This document shows, one piece after another, positions 24,934 to 34,106 of a DNA stretch of 64,000 nt. Made by a program: the position numbers and the translations under genes. The notes under the pieces are model-generated. The model searched no databases and was not told where the DNA came from. It worked only from the letters and a program-made list of their open reading frames with translations. Numbering within the stretch: position 1 is the stretch's first letter; every line of letters begins with the position of its first letter. Source of the stretch: Chryseobacterium lathyri (GTDB lineage Bacteria; Bacteroidota; Bacteroidia; Flavobacteriales; Weeksellaceae); NCBI RefSeq assembly GCF_030812195.1, contig NZ_JAUSSF010000002.1, positions 868,001 to 932,000 on the forward strand, given 5' to 3'.

Positions 24934-25702
24934 CTTTTTGTTGCTTATCGTTTACACCAATACTATTGCGCAGGTCAACTGTAATGCAGTAGAGGGTGAG
25001 GACTGCAAAAAGGCTTGTGAGTTATACAACTGGGCCTCAGACAGGCAGGGTAGCAGACAGTCCCAGGAAGCTTTTGATAAAGCCATTGGTCTTTGTCCCG
25101 ATTTCTCCAATTCCTATATGGAAAAAGCCGTTCCATATCTTAAAAACGGGGATTTTGTAACCTGGAAAATACTCATCGATAAAGCTGTTGACGCAAATCC
25201 TAAAATGCACTTAGGATATAGGGGCTGGTGCAAATTCCAGTTTTTACGGGATTATAAAGGAGCAATCCGGGATTTAGAAGAGTTAAAAAAATATTATCCT
25301 GATGATCTGGGAAGATCTTTAAATGGAGACTATCATTTAGAGGTGGTGAAGGCCATGTCTTACAGTGCTTTAGGACAGAAAGAAAAAGCTGCTGGGATTA
25401 TTGAAAAGGTTCTGGCATCAAAAGGCTACTTCAAAGGAATGTATGATCACTATCAGCTTGGAGTAACTTATTTTGAGCTGGGCAGATATGACAAAGCCTT
25501 GGAAAATTTCGAAAAACAAAGCAAAGAAAATAACTTTGCCGAGAATATATACTTTAAAAGTAAAGTTTCTAAAATCAGAAACAAAGATTATTTAGATTTA
25601 AAAAAGTTAGCATTAATGAATTATGATGAAGGAAAGACTATGAAAGATGTCTACACTCATCACTTCAACAAAATCTACAGAAAACAGATAGAAGAGCTGT
25701 AG
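24905..25702 (+). CDS. Secreted TPR protein
   Basis: The ATG at 24905 (MEKFQRYYLSFLLLIVYTNT) gives a signal peptide ending IAQ; a TTG two codons upstream is less likely. The roughly 240-residue mature part contains tetratricopeptide-like repeats (AFDKAIGLCPDFSNSYMEKA, AIRDLEELKKYYPDDL, and YQLGVTYFELGRYDKALENF). TPR arrays mediate protein-protein contacts, here in the periplasm. The start overlaps the end of the lipoprotein gene by 29 nt, which argues for translational coupling and a joint role. Confidence 0.75.
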   Translation: MEKFQRYYLSFLLLIVYTNTIAQVNCNAVEGEDCKKACELYNWASDRQGSRQSQEAFDKAIGLCPDFSNSYMEKAVPYLKNGDFVTWKILIDKAVDANPKMHLGYRGWCKFQFLRDYKGAIRDLEELKKYYPDDLGRSLNGDYHLEVVKAMSYSALGQKEKAAGIIEKVLASKGYFKGMYDHYQLGVTYFELGRYDKALENFEKQSKENNFAENIYFKSKVSKIRNKDYLDLKKLALMNYDEGKTMKDVYTHHFNKIYRKQIEEL

Positions 25703-25732
25703 ATTATTAAATCAATAATCAAAAATTTACTT

Positions 25733-27019
25733 ATGAGCAACGACTTACAAAACATAAAAAACCGCTTTGGAATTATTGGGAATTTTCCGGCACTGAACCG
25801 TGCTTTAGAAAAAGCAATCCAGGTTGCGCCTACAGATATTTCCGTTCTGGTCATTGGAGAAAGTGGGGTCGGGAAAGAATTTATCCCGAAGATCATCCAT
25901 TCGGAATCCAAAAGAAAACATCAACCTTATATCGTAGTGAATTGTGGTGCAATTCCGGAAGGAACTATTGATTCTGAGTTATTTGGCCATGAAAAAGGAG
26001 CATTTACCGGAGCTACAGCAACCAGAAAAGGATATTTTGAGGTGGCAGACGGTGGGACGATCTTCCTTGATGAGGTAGGAGAGCTTCCCCTGCAGACTCA
26101 GGTCCGTCTTTTAAGAGTGTTGGAAAGTGGTGAATTCATGAAAGTAGGTTCTTCTCAGGTTCAGAAAACCAATGTGAGAATTGTGGCAGCTACCAATGTC
26201 AATATGATGAAGGCCATTCACGACGGAAGATTCCGTGAAGATTTATTTTACCGTTTGAATACCGTGCAGATCGACATGCCGCCTTTACGGGAGAGGAAAG
26301 GGGATATTCACTTACTGTTCAGAAAATTCTCAATAGATTTTGCAGAAAAGTACAGAATGCCGGAACTGGAGCTGGAGCCAAGTGCTGTTCATTATGTTGA
26401 AAATTATAGTTTTCCCGGAAATGTCCGCCAGTTGAGAAACCTGGTAGAGCAGATGACCGTGGTAGAAAGAAACAGGCAGGTAACTGTTGAAAAGCTGGCT
26501 GAATATATTCCTATGGAGACCCATCTTCCGATGGTTGTGAATAATCCGAATGCTCAAAAGCAGAATGATTTCGGAAGCGAAAGAGAAATTATGTATAAAA
26601 TTCTCTTTGATATGAGAAGTGATATTAATGACTTAAAGTCACTCACCTCAGAACTGATCAAAAACAGGGGAACCGCTGATCTCAGCAATCAGGAGAAAAA
26701 CCTGATCAACAGGATCTATTCCGCAGAGCAGACACAGCCAGTCAGCCAGAATTCACTGCTGTATTTCGAAGACAAATCGCCGGGAGTACAGTCTTCACCT
26801 ACTATTATTTCAAATGCTGATGATAGCTATGAAGATATTGAAGATATAGAAATAGAAGAAAACAGGCCGGAATCCTTATCTCTTCAGAATAATGAAAAAG
26901 ATTTGATTATCAAAGCATTAGAGAAACATAAAGGACGCAGAAACAGAGCTGCCGACGAACTTGGAATTTCACAGAGAACTTTATACAGAAAAATAAAGCA
27001 ATATAATTTAGAAGATTAA
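25733..27019 (+). CDS. Sigma-54-dependent transcriptional activator (no receiver domain)
   Basis: The 428-residue protein has an AAA+ sigma-54 interaction domain from the start: Walker A GESGVGKE (about residues 43-50), GAFTGA (89-94) that contacts sigma-54, Walker [13 protein letters not shown], and RNLVEQM in the carboxy-terminal lid. A Fis-type helix-turn-helix ends the protein ([20 protein letters not shown]). There is no receiver, PAS or GAF domain, so input must come from another protein or an auxiliary site. The order miaB, activator, lptE is conserved in flavobacteria. Target promoters are not visible in the window. Confidence 0.9.
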   Translation: MSNDLQNIKNRFGIIGNFPALNRALEKAIQVAPTDISVLVIGESGVGKEFIPKIIHSESKRKHQPYIVVNCGAIPEGTIDSELFGHEKGAFTGATATRKGYFEVADGGTIFLDEVGELPLQTQVRLLRVLESGEFMKVGSSQVQKTNVRIVAATNVNMMKAIHDGRFREDLFYRLNTVQIDMPPLRERKGDIHLLFRKFSIDFAEKYRMPELELEPSAVHYVENYSFPGNVRQLRNLVEQMTVVERNRQVTVEKLAEYIPMETHLPMVVNNPNAQKQNDFGSEREIMYKILFDMRSDINDLKSLTSELIKNRGTADLSNQEKNLINRIYSAEQTQPVSQNSLLYFEDKSPGVQSSPTIISNADDSYEDIEDIEIEENRPESLSLQNNEKDLIIKALEKHKGRRNRAADELGISQRTLYRKIKQYNLED

Positions 27020-27102
27020 AAAAACAGGAATGCTGTTTTCCATACCTTTGGGAATCTGTATGAGCATGTAGTCTATAAAGTTGTGTTAGAGAATAAAACG
27101 GT

Positions 27103-27624
27103 ATGAGTAAATTAAAAATAATATTTGGGTTTGTAATTCTTTCGCTGTTTCAGCAGTGTTACTCTTTTACAGGATCTTCATTGACGGATGAAAAAACCGT
27201 CCAGATCAATGAATTTCCTAATAATGCAGCGCTTGTGAATCCTACCCTTTCCCAGCAATTTTCTACAGATATCCAGAACAGATTTCTGCAGAGAACCACA
27301 TTAAAAGGAACAAAATCAAATCCTGACATTTTAATAGAAGGTGAAATTTCAGATTACAATTTTTCGCCTACTACGATCAGCTCCAATACACTGACAAACC
27401 CTTCGGGAGGCGTTGTACAGCAGGCACAGAGCAAGCTGACCATCAGTGTGAAAGTGCATTATGAAAATAAAATACATCCGGATTCCAGTTTTGACAGAAC
27501 CTATTCGGATGAAGTGGTTTACAACAGCGACCTGAGCCAGAGCCAGATAGAAACTTCCCAGGTGAAGCTTGTAACAGACAGAATTATTAATAAGATATTT
27601 AACGATATTGTAGCCAATTGGTAA
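27103..27624 (+). CDS. lptE: LptE-family LPS-assembly lipoprotein
   Basis: This 173-residue product has a lipoprotein signal (IIFGFVILSLFQQC, Cys at 19) and the compact alpha/beta pattern of Bacteroidota LptE-like proteins (VQINEFPNNA near the start, LIEGEISDYNFSPTTISSNT, then KLTISVKVHYEN). LptE plugs the LptD barrel and helps insert lipopolysaccharide into the outer membrane. It follows the sigma-54 activator by 83 nt and precedes the next gene by 1 nt. Confidence 0.85.
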   Translation: MSKLKIIFGFVILSLFQQCYSFTGSSLTDEKTVQINEFPNNAALVNPTLSQQFSTDIQNRFLQRTTLKGTKSNPDILIEGEISDYNFSPTTISSNTLTNPSGGVVQQAQSKLTISVKVHYENKIHPDSSFDRTYSDEVVYNSDLSQSQIETSQVKLVTDRIINKIFNDIVANW

Positions 27625-27625
27625 G

Positions 27626-29653
27626 ATGAATCCCAGAGTTTTAGAATTATTAAAGAGTCCCAAAAATATACAGCCAGAAGATCTCAGTCTTTTGAAAGAA
27701 GAAATCCATGCTTTTCCCTATGTACAGAACATCAGGGCGCTTCATTTGTTTGGGGTACATCTTTATGATAAAGAAAACTATCAGAAAGAACTTTCCACAA
27801 CCGCTGCTTATACCACAGATAAAAAACTCCTTTACCAGCTGATCAACGGTAAAATCCAGCGTGAACCGAAACCGGAAACTGCAGAAGACAAACAAGCTTC
27901 TAAAACATTGGAAAAACCGGTAAAGTATTCTTATAAGGAGAAAACATTCCCGATAAAAAGAGAGTCTCCCGAAAAGAAGGAGAACAGATATGAGGAGGCA
28001 GCAGGTATGATACAGCCTGCACAGGAAATCAAGCATGTTCATGTCAACGGAGAAAGAAACAGAATTCTTTTTGAAGGAGAAGAGAATTTCCTTGACGAAG
28101 TACATTCTGAAACAATAGATATTGAATCTACGCTGGAATCAGGCGTATTGGTTACGCAAAAATCCGGGCCAGTAACAGAAAATCTTAACGAAAAGATTAT
28201 ACCTGAGCCGGGCACGGATAAAAATGAACAGTCTGAAAATTCAGAAGCTGGAATAGAATTCACCCCTGAATTGATTGTTGAAGAAAATAAAATTGAAAGT
28301 CCTGAAGAAGAGCAGAAAATCAATAAAGATGATGAGCTAAGCTTTCATGAAGTTGAAACCCTAAACCCCGAAACAGAGGCCGTTCAAAATACAGAAGAAG
28401 TTGAAATTATTGAAGAATCTCCACTTGTTGAAACAGATGTGGCCTCGGAAATTGCTAATGAAGATGAGAGTGTAAATGAACCTCATGCTGAGATCAGCTT
28501 CCACGGGATGGATGAATTCCTGCCAGAAGTTAAGATTCAGGGAAGACCTGATAATGAATCTGTTGCTGTTGAAATTCCTAAGCCGAATGTGAATAAGCAC
28601 GAGGAAGAAATGAGACGCCTCATTGAAGAAGTGGAGAAAAAAATGAAAGAAGCACAGGTGATACCAAAGCCTGAGAATGAGGAGCGGGAAACTGCTGATC
28701 ATGAGATCAGTTTTGCTGAAACACAGAGCTTTCATTTCTGGTCCACTGAAAAAGAAGAGCCAAAAGCTGAAGAACCTGCTGCGGAAGCAATAGAAAATAT
28801 AATCGAACAGCCAATTCAGCATGAAGAGCCTGTAGAGATTCAGGAAAAAGTAGAAAAAATCGAAACTGCTGTAGAAGAATCTTCTGCCTGGAAGCCTATG
28901 AGCCTGGAGCCCAACCTGCCTGATTCTATGATCAGCCATGCTAGTGTAGCCCCTGCAGCTAAGACGGAAGCTCCAAAAGAGGAGAAAATCCCGGTAATAG
29001 CAGATAACGAGGCGGAAATTCCTCAACAAACTGAAGAGTTTCAAAAAAGTCCTGATGCAGGCGTAGAAGAAGAACATCCTGTTGCTGAAGAAGAAATACC
29101 TGAAATTGTAGAAGAAAAAAATGGAGAAGTTGAAAAATCAGAAGAAACGATCGAAACAAAAATGCCAAAAGAAGAAGCACCAGTTATGAATGTATCTTTC
29201 TTTGGGACCGATATTTCGAGTCTGGCAGTAGAAAAAGCAGCAAAAGAAGAAAAGCCCGTTCAGGAAATCAAAGAAGAAAACACCGGACAAATACAAGCTG
29301 ACAGCAATGTGCCGGGGTTTATCAATACATGGCAGAGCTGGCTTAAGATTGGCAGAACAGAAGAGGCGCCTCAAAAAGAAAAAACTCCGGTTCAGGAAAA
29401 GGTTATTGAAGCTTTCATTGAAAATAACCCTAAAATAAGTCAGTTAAGAGACGAGAGCACTTACATTGTCAAAGAAAAGAATGATGATATTTCCCATTTG
29501 ATGACAGAGACACTTGCTAATCTTTACTTCGAGCAGAAACTCTATACTAAAGCCATAAAAGCATTTGAAATTCTGATCAATAAAACCCCTGAAAAAAAGG
29601 AATATTTCCAGTCCAAAATCCAGGAAATAAAAGATTTCAGAAGTAAAGGCTAA
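27626..29653 (+). CDS. Long acidic protein with C-terminal TPR-like segment
   Basis: The 675-residue protein starts with a helical domain (residues 1-75, MNPRVLELLKSPKNIQPEDL). About 450 residues of low-complexity acidic sequence follow, dominated by Glu, Pro and Lys with recurring short patches such as DELSFHEVETL, HAEISFHGMDEF and HEISFAETQSF. The last 100 residues hold a TPR-like hairpin (LANLYFEQKLYTKAIKAFEI). There is no signal peptide or membrane segment. It starts 1 nt after lptE, so it is co-translated with it. A gene of this type follows lptE in other flavobacteria, where secG often comes next; secG is not here. Function unknown. Confidence 0.75.
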   Translation: MNPRVLELLKSPKNIQPEDLSLLKEEIHAFPYVQNIRALHLFGVHLYDKENYQKELSTTAAYTTDKKLLYQLINGKIQREPKPETAEDKQASKTLEKPVKYSYKEKTFPIKRESPEKKENRYEEAAGMIQPAQEIKHVHVNGERNRILFEGEENFLDEVHSETIDIESTLESGVLVTQKSGPVTENLNEKIIPEPGTDKNEQSENSEAGIEFTPELIVEENKIESPEEEQKINKDDELSFHEVETLNPETEAVQNTEEVEIIEESPLVETDVASEIANEDESVNEPHAEISFHGMDEFLPEVKIQGRPDNESVAVEIPKPNVNKHEEEMRRLIEEVEKKMKEAQVIPKPENEERETADHEISFAETQSFHFWSTEKEEPKAEEPAAEAIENIIEQPIQHEEPVEIQEKVEKIETAVEESSAWKPMSLEPNLPDSMISHASVAPAAKTEAPKEEKIPVIADNEAEIPQQTEEFQKSPDAGVEEEHPVAEEEIPEIVEEKNGEVEKSEETIETKMPKEEAPVMNVSFFGTDISSLAVEKAAKEEKPVQEIKEENTGQIQADSNVPGFINTWQSWLKIGRTEEAPQKEKTPVQEKVIEAFIENNPKISQLRDESTYIVKEKNDDISHLMTETLANLYFEQKLYTKAIKAFEILINKTPEKKEYFQSKIQEIKDFRSKG

Positions 29654-29675
29654 ATAGGCTTAAAAAGATATTAAA

Positions 29676-29711
29676 AAAGGCTGATCACAGAAAAGTGTCC
29701 AGCCTTATTTT
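29676..29711 (+). terminator. Terminator after the acidic protein gene
   Basis: AAGGCTG (29676-29682) and CAGCCTT (29699-29705) pair perfectly and are followed by A and a T-run. It lies between two converging genes. Confidence 0.75.
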
Positions 29712-30323
29712 TTATATTGTATCAGTGGCATCATCTTTACTGCCACGCAGTTTACGCCATGCTTTCCGTCCGAAAATAACAACGAGAATAATCATAATGA
29801 GCGCAAAAACGGCAGCGATAACTGGTGCAGCCATTGCTAATATGGACATAATTCCGGCGCCTGCGGTTTCAGTAGTTCCCACTACAGAATTTCCCAGGCC
29901 ACCCGTTGTCGCAGTAGAGGCTGCCCGGATTCCTGCAAAACCGGAACTGATGGTAGCAGCTGTTCCGCCTCCTGCAATTAATGCAAGTGCCCACTGGGGA
30001 AAAGTTCCAAGATCAGCAAACTGGCTGGCAAATAAAACAGAGCCCGCTACAGTAGCCAAAGGAACCGAGACCGTATCCAGCAGATGATCCACAAACGGAA
30101 TGTAATACGTTAAAATTTCAGCGATTGTCGCAATTCCGGTAGTAATGAGCGCCGGAAGCCCCGAAAGCCATTCAAAATGCTCATTCATCGGAATCCAGTG
30201 AAAATAAGAAGCGAGACTTACCGCAAACATCGGCAGAAAAACTCTAAAGCCTGTAGCAGCAGCCAATCCTATACCAATGAAAGCACTGAGTATGTAGGGA
30301 AAATAGGGAACTTGATCTAACAT
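29712..30323 (-). CDS. DUF4126 membrane protein
   Basis: I start at the ATG at 30323 (MLDQVPYFPYILSAFIGIGL); the frame extends upstream to 30428 but that part reads like untranslated DNA and would mask the first membrane segment. The roughly 203-residue protein has several glycine/alanine-rich membrane segments (FIGIGLAAATGFRVFLPMF, WALALIAGGGTAATISSGFA, and IIMIILVVIF-type near the end) and a basic carboxy tail. This is the DUF4126 family of inner-membrane proteins, function unknown. Confidence 0.8.
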   Translation of the reverse strand: MLDQVPYFPYILSAFIGIGLAAATGFRVFLPMFAVSLASYFHWIPMNEHFEWLSGLPALITTGIATIAEILTYYIPFVDHLLDTVSVPLATVAGSVLFASQFADLGTFPQWALALIAGGGTAATISSGFAGIRAASTATTGGLGNSVVGTTETAGAGIMSILAMAAPVIAAVFALIMIILVVIFGRKAWRKLRGSKDDATDTI

Positions 30324-30426
30324 TTTAATTTTCAGATTTATTGTTTCCCCTAAAATTACAAAAACTATGCAAGATTTTGTAAAAAATAAGTACTTGTAGA
30401 TTTTATAGCAACAACTTTCCGGAATC

Positions 30427-30453
30427 ATCTGTGCAAATCTGTGCTATCTGTGG
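30427..30453. repeat. Dispersed intergenic repeat, copy 2
   Basis: Three tandem atctgtg-type units, close to the right arm of the element at 11541-11602 but without its left arm. It sits between rnpA and the DUF4126 gene. Confidence 0.5.
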
Positions 30454-30516
30454 TTAAATACAGCTTCAAGCATTACAACAGTTTCATTGGGGAATTACTA
30501 CACTGTTATTGTTACA

Positions 30517-30894
30517 TCATTGAGGCCTCTTCTGCATATGGCAAATTTTGATAAATTGCTCTTCCACATCCTGAAACTTGGCCGGCATTTCGGGAGAAAC
30601 CCAAAACATCATGGCTAACGTTTTTTCTCCAAAAGCTTCTTTAAACAGGTTCTTATTCAAACGATAGCACTCCCTTAAGAGCCTTTTTACCCGGTTCCGG
30701 TGTACAGCCTTCTTAAAATATCTTTTAGAAACAGATACCCCGAACTTATGGCTTTCCACTTCCAGATTGGGTTTGTCTTTCAGAATAATGATCCTCAGAT
30801 TTCCGCAGCTCCTCCACTTACCTTTTTCAAAAAGTAAAGCAATCTCAGTATTTTTTTTGAGTTTTTCTTCTCTGGAATATTTGAAGTTCTGCAT
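30517..30894 (-). CDS. rnpA: Ribonuclease P protein component
   Basis: This 125-residue basic protein has the conserved RNR box (FKKAVHRNRVKRLLRECYR, near residues 60-80) and the amino-terminal FxFxxxxxxxxxS-like start of the family (EKLKKNTEIALLFEKGKW). It assists the RNase P RNA in 5' processing of tRNA precursors. It is usually next to rpmH; here it overlaps the end of tcdA by one base (ATGA) in a minus-strand operon with tcdA and a TatD hydrolase. Confidence 0.92.
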   Translation of the reverse strand: MQNFKYSREEKLKKNTEIALLFEKGKWRSCGNLRIIILKDKPNLEVESHKFGVSVSKRYFKKAVHRNRVKRLLRECYRLNKNLFKEAFGEKTLAMMFWVSPEMPAKFQDVEEQFIKICHMQKRPQ

Positions 30895-31619
30895 TAATCT
30901 TGTTTCACTAGATAATTAATCACTTCAGCCGCTGCATATAATCCGAAGATGGCAGGAATATAGCTGATAGTGCCGTAGAAAGATCTTTTGTAGTTGGCTC
31001 CGTCCGTCATTTTCAAACTTTCTTCCTTCTGAAGTTCATTCGAGAATACACACCGGAAACCCTTATTGATCTTTTCCTTTTTAAGTCTTTTTCTGATCTG
31101 TCTGGCAAGAAAACAGTTCTGAGTTTTGCTGATATCTCTTACCATTACTTTGCTGGGATCTGTTTTTCCGCCTGCTCCCATAGAGCTGATCAGTTTTATT
31201 TTTCTTCTTTTAGCAGCTTTAATTAGGCATAATTTTGGAGTTACACTATCGATACAGTCCAGGATATAATCGAACTTACTGGAATCAATAACTTCGTCCA
31301 TTCTTTCCGGATTGAGGAATTCATTGATCTTGATTAAATTCATTTTTGGATTGATGTCAAGAAGCCTTTCGGCAACCACTTCCACTTTATGCTTTCCTAC
31401 TGTAGAATGTAATGCAGGAAGCTGTCTGTTGACGTTGGTGATATCTACTGTATCGCCGTCTACAATGGTCATATTTCCCACTCCGGCTCTGGCTAAAAAT
31501 TCTGCGGCAAAAGAACCTACACCACCTAAGCCTATTACCAGTACATTCGCTTTATTAAGTTTTCCCAGTCCTTCTTCTTTGATCAGGAGCTCTGTTCTCT
31601 CCAGCCAATACTTATCCAT
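30894..31619 (-). CDS. tcdA: tRNA threonylcarbamoyladenosine dehydratase (ThiF/E1-like)
   Basis: The 241-residue protein is a ThiF-fold adenylating enzyme: GLGGVGSFAAEFLARAG nucleotide-binding loop, DGDTVDITNVNRQ with the conserved Asp and the NRQ motif, and DCIDSVTPK downstream. Length and the start RTELLIKEEGLGKL match TcdA (CsdL), which cyclises t6A37 of tRNA to ct6A. Its start overlaps the end of the TatD gene by 8 nt and its end overlaps rnpA, so the three are co-expressed. Two of the three operon members are tRNA-maturation factors. Confidence 0.93.
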   Translation of the reverse strand: MDKYWLERTELLIKEEGLGKLNKANVLVIGLGGVGSFAAEFLARAGVGNMTIVDGDTVDITNVNRQLPALHSTVGKHKVEVVAERLLDINPKMNLIKINEFLNPERMDEVIDSSKFDYILDCIDSVTPKLCLIKAAKRRKIKLISSMGAGGKTDPSKVMVRDISKTQNCFLARQIRKRLKKEKINKGFRCVFSNELQKEESLKMTDGANYKRSFYGTISYIPAIFGLYAAAEVINYLVKQD

Positions 31620-32238
31620 TCTTTATTGTGTCTAAATTTTCTAAAATATGTTCATTCAGTTTTTCCAAAGAAATACCCTTTAACTCCGAAACTTTTGAAT
31701 ATAATTCCTCTATGTTAAAATATTCATTATCAGTTTCTAAAAACATTCGGTTCAAAGGAGTGCTTCTTACAATATCCTGCAAAGATAGATGATACAAAAC
31801 GGCTTTTCCAAAACTCAAATAAAAATTATTTTTCAGAAGATCTTCCGCTATCCGTTGCTTTTTGTTAAAACCGTGAATGATAACCGCCTGTTCAGCCTTT
31901 TTCTTAAAAGAGATTACTTCATAAAACTTTCTTACACAGTGAATAATCAAAGGTTTTTTCACCTCATTGGAAATCATAATCTGCCTCTGAAAAATCTGCT
32001 CCTGGATATTCTGGGGTATAGAAACAATAGAGTCCAGTCCGCATTCACCGATGGCCAGACAGTTTTCTGAAATGTTTGATTCCAGCCACCTGAACTGTTC
32101 CTCTATAGATCCCACGGCAATGTCTTTAGGATGTATCCCTATAGAATAGGGGGAATCTGGTGGGACTGTCCCGAAATCTATATTATAAATCCCATACAGG
32201 TTATTCTTCTTATGATGGTGAAAATCAAAAAAATCCAT
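31612..32238 (-). CDS. TatD-family metal-dependent hydrolase
   Basis: This 208-residue protein retains the metal ligands of TatD nucleases: the amino-terminal HxH (DFHHHKK), IGECGLD with the bridging glutamate, IIHCVR and IIHGFN histidines, and ETDNEY with the last aspartate. It is about 50 residues shorter than E. coli TatD and has a shortened first half. TatD proteins are 3'-5' exonucleases acting on DNA or RNA. It is the first gene of the tatD-tcdA-rnpA run and is divergent from the TetR gene. Confidence 0.85.
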   Translation of the reverse strand: MDFFDFHHHKKNNLYGIYNIDFGTVPPDSPYSIGIHPKDIAVGSIEEQFRWLESNISENCLAIGECGLDSIVSIPQNIQEQIFQRQIMISNEVKKPLIIHCVRKFYEVISFKKKAEQAVIIHGFNKKQRIAEDLLKNNFYLSFGKAVLYHLSLQDIVRSTPLNRMFLETDNEYFNIEELYSKVSELKGISLEKLNEHILENLDTIKNG

Positions 32239-32279
32239 TCACAAAAGTACAATTATCCAGAAAATTAATTTAAAATTTT

Positions 32280-32300
32280 AAACGAACGTTTATAATTTTG
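32280..32300 (+). promoter_or_regulatory. Promoter with overlapping palindromic operator of the TetR gene
   Basis: AAACG (32280-32284), spacer AA, and CGTTT (32287-32291) form a perfect inverted repeat directly abutting TAATTTTG (32293-32300), a TAnnTTTG match. A TetR-type repressor binding here would block its own promoter; autoregulation is inferred from position and symmetry. Confidence 0.5.
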
Positions 32301-32335
32301 TTAAAAATTTCTTAACTTTACTCAAAGTGCACTTC

Positions 32336-32965
32336 ATGAGAAAAAAATTTACAGAAAAACAGATCCATATTTTGGACATTGCTGAGGAGCTTATTGCCAA
32401 AAAGGGGTATGAAGGGACCTCTGTGAGGGATATCTGTTCCAAGGCCAATATTAATGTGGCGATGATTTCCTATTACTTCGGTTCCAAAGAAAAAATGATG
32501 TCTTATCTCTATCAGTACCGCGTACTGAAAACCAGAGAGAATTTTTCTGAATTTGCAGACACCATCAAGGATGGCAAGCCGGAAATGCAGCTTAGGGAGA
32601 TCATCAAATACATTGTTTCCCAATTATTCAAATACAATTATTTTCACGGATTTGTAACGCAGGAGCTCAGACATACCGAAAACTTAAAAGATGAACTGCT
32701 GGATTTCTACCAGCTGTTTGTGAAAAAGCTGGATGATGTCATCAAAAAAGGAGTTGCATCAGGAGTATTTACCTTCACTCCAAAGCCTGAAGATATTCTT
32801 ACCATGATCATAGGATCCACATTGTTCGTCATTAGGAATAAAAATTTCTATGAGCTGTATGTACCGAGTAAAAACGAAGAAGCTTACACCAAAGAAGCTG
32901 AGAAAAAAGTGAGAATGAATCTTTTAGTCAGCGTTTTTGCGATTTTAGGATATGCTGCAGACTAA
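32336..32965 (+). CDS. TetR-family transcriptional regulator
   Basis: From the ATG at 32336 (MRKKFTEKQIHILDIAEELI; a GTG three codons earlier is possible) the roughly 209-residue protein has the TetR helix-turn-helix within its first 50 residues: AKKGYEGTSVRDICSKANIN then VAMISYYFGSKEKMMSYLY. The rest is the helical ligand-binding and dimerisation domain, for which no ligand can be read. The next gene is bamD, an essential gene with its own promoter, so the regulator probably controls itself and unlinked targets. Confidence 0.88.
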   Translation: MRKKFTEKQIHILDIAEELIAKKGYEGTSVRDICSKANINVAMISYYFGSKEKMMSYLYQYRVLKTRENFSEFADTIKDGKPEMQLREIIKYIVSQLFKYNYFHGFVTQELRHTENLKDELLDFYQLFVKKLDDVIKKGVASGVFTFTPKPEDILTMIIGSTLFVIRNKNFYELYVPSKNEEAYTKEAEKKVRMNLLVSVFAILGYAAD

Positions 32966-33012
32966 TTTTACGTTAAATATTCATAAAAAAAAATCTATTG
33001 ACAAAAAAGTTA

Positions 33013-33020
33013 TATTTTTG
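33013..33020 (+). promoter_or_regulatory. -7 promoter element before bamD
   Basis: TATTTTTG followed by CA fits TAnnTTTG, 48 nt before the bamD start. It likely drives the bamD-rpoZ pair and perhaps the genes beyond. Confidence 0.55.
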
Positions 33021-33068
33021 CAAATTAGTAAATCGGCTGTATCATCCGAAAACTGTTGAATTTTTTAT

Positions 33069-34064
33069 ATGAAAAAATATATTTTAGGTCTTTTTGCAGT
33101 GGCGGTTCTTTCCTCATGCGTAAGCCAGCAGGAAAAAGCAATGAAGAGTGCTGACAAGAATTTTATCTTAAAGGCGGCTAATGATAATTTTGCCAAAAAG
33201 AAATGGAAAAATGCCTTGGCTTTATATGACAGGCTTACTAACCTCGTAGCAGGAACAGATGATTTTCCTAATGTGGGTTTTAATACTGCCTATGCAAATT
33301 ATTATGACAAAAATTATAAACTGGCAGGACATCAGTTTAAAAACTTTGCAGTAAACTTCCCTAAGGATCCAAGAGCAGAAGAAGCGGCATATATGTCTGC
33401 ATTATGCTATTATGAAGGTTCCATGGATTACAACCTGGATCAGTCTACCACAGAAACTGCGATTAATGAGCTTCAGGATTTCCTGACCAATTATCCAAAT
33501 TCTGAAAGATCTAAAAATATCAGCCAGCTGATTGACGAACTGTCTTATAAATTAGAATTCAAAGCATATGAAAATGCAAGACAGTACTTCAAAATGGGTG
33601 AGTACAAAGCCGCTAACGTAGCTTTTGAAAATGTATTGGAAGATTTCCCGAGTACTAAGCTTCGTCCGAAGATTTACGATTATATCATGAAATCACGCTA
33701 CGAGCTGGCTTTAAAGTCTATTTATGACCTTAAAGATGAGCGTATAGAAAGTGCTCTGTCTTATACAAAGCTGGTAGAAAAGGAAGTTCCGAATACAGAA
33801 TATTCCAAAACAGCAACAGACCTTAGAACGAAACTGATAAAAGAAAAAGAAAATTTTGCTGTCGTTAAAAAACAGACAGAAGCAAGAATTGCGGCATTAA
33901 CGGCAAGACAGAAAAAGGAGGCAGAAAAAATGGCAGAAAAAGGTAAAGCCGAGCAGCAGATCAAAGATCAGATCAGTAATGAAAAGAAGGCAATGCAGAT
34001 CCAGAGGGATAGTGCGGCACTTCAGACCCCTCCGCCGGCGGCCACTTTCAAAATCCAAAGATAA
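33069..34064 (+). CDS. bamD: Outer-membrane assembly lipoprotein BamD
   Basis: The 331-residue product has a lipoprotein signal (MKKYILGLFAVAVLSSC, Cys at 17) followed by five TPR-like repeats (KNALALYDRLTNLVAGTDDF, HQFKNFAVNFPKDPRAEEAA, and AAYMSALCYYEGSMDYNLDQ) as in BamD/ComL/YfiO. BamD is the essential partner of BamA in barrel insertion. The last 60 residues are a charged Lys/Glu/Gln tail with a proline-rich end that E. coli BamD lacks. It is followed by rpoZ and coaBC in the order usual for flavobacteria. Confidence 0.93.
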   Translation: MKKYILGLFAVAVLSSCVSQQEKAMKSADKNFILKAANDNFAKKKWKNALALYDRLTNLVAGTDDFPNVGFNTAYANYYDKNYKLAGHQFKNFAVNFPKDPRAEEAAYMSALCYYEGSMDYNLDQSTTETAINELQDFLTNYPNSERSKNISQLIDELSYKLEFKAYENARQYFKMGEYKAANVAFENVLEDFPSTKLRPKIYDYIMKSRYELALKSIYDLKDERIESALSYTKLVEKEVPNTEYSKTATDLRTKLIKEKENFAVVKKQTEARIAALTARQKKEAEKMAEKGKAEQQIKDQISNEKKAMQIQRDSAALQTPPPAATFKIQR

Positions 34065-34106
34065 TTCGTAAATTTGCCACCTTATTAATAAAATAATTTT
34101 CTCAAA

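Noticed and set aside
28361-29077. 238-codon reverse-strand frame inside the acidic protein gene
   Set aside because: Reverse complement of Glu-rich codons gives a Phe/Leu-rich frame without stops; low-complexity artefact.
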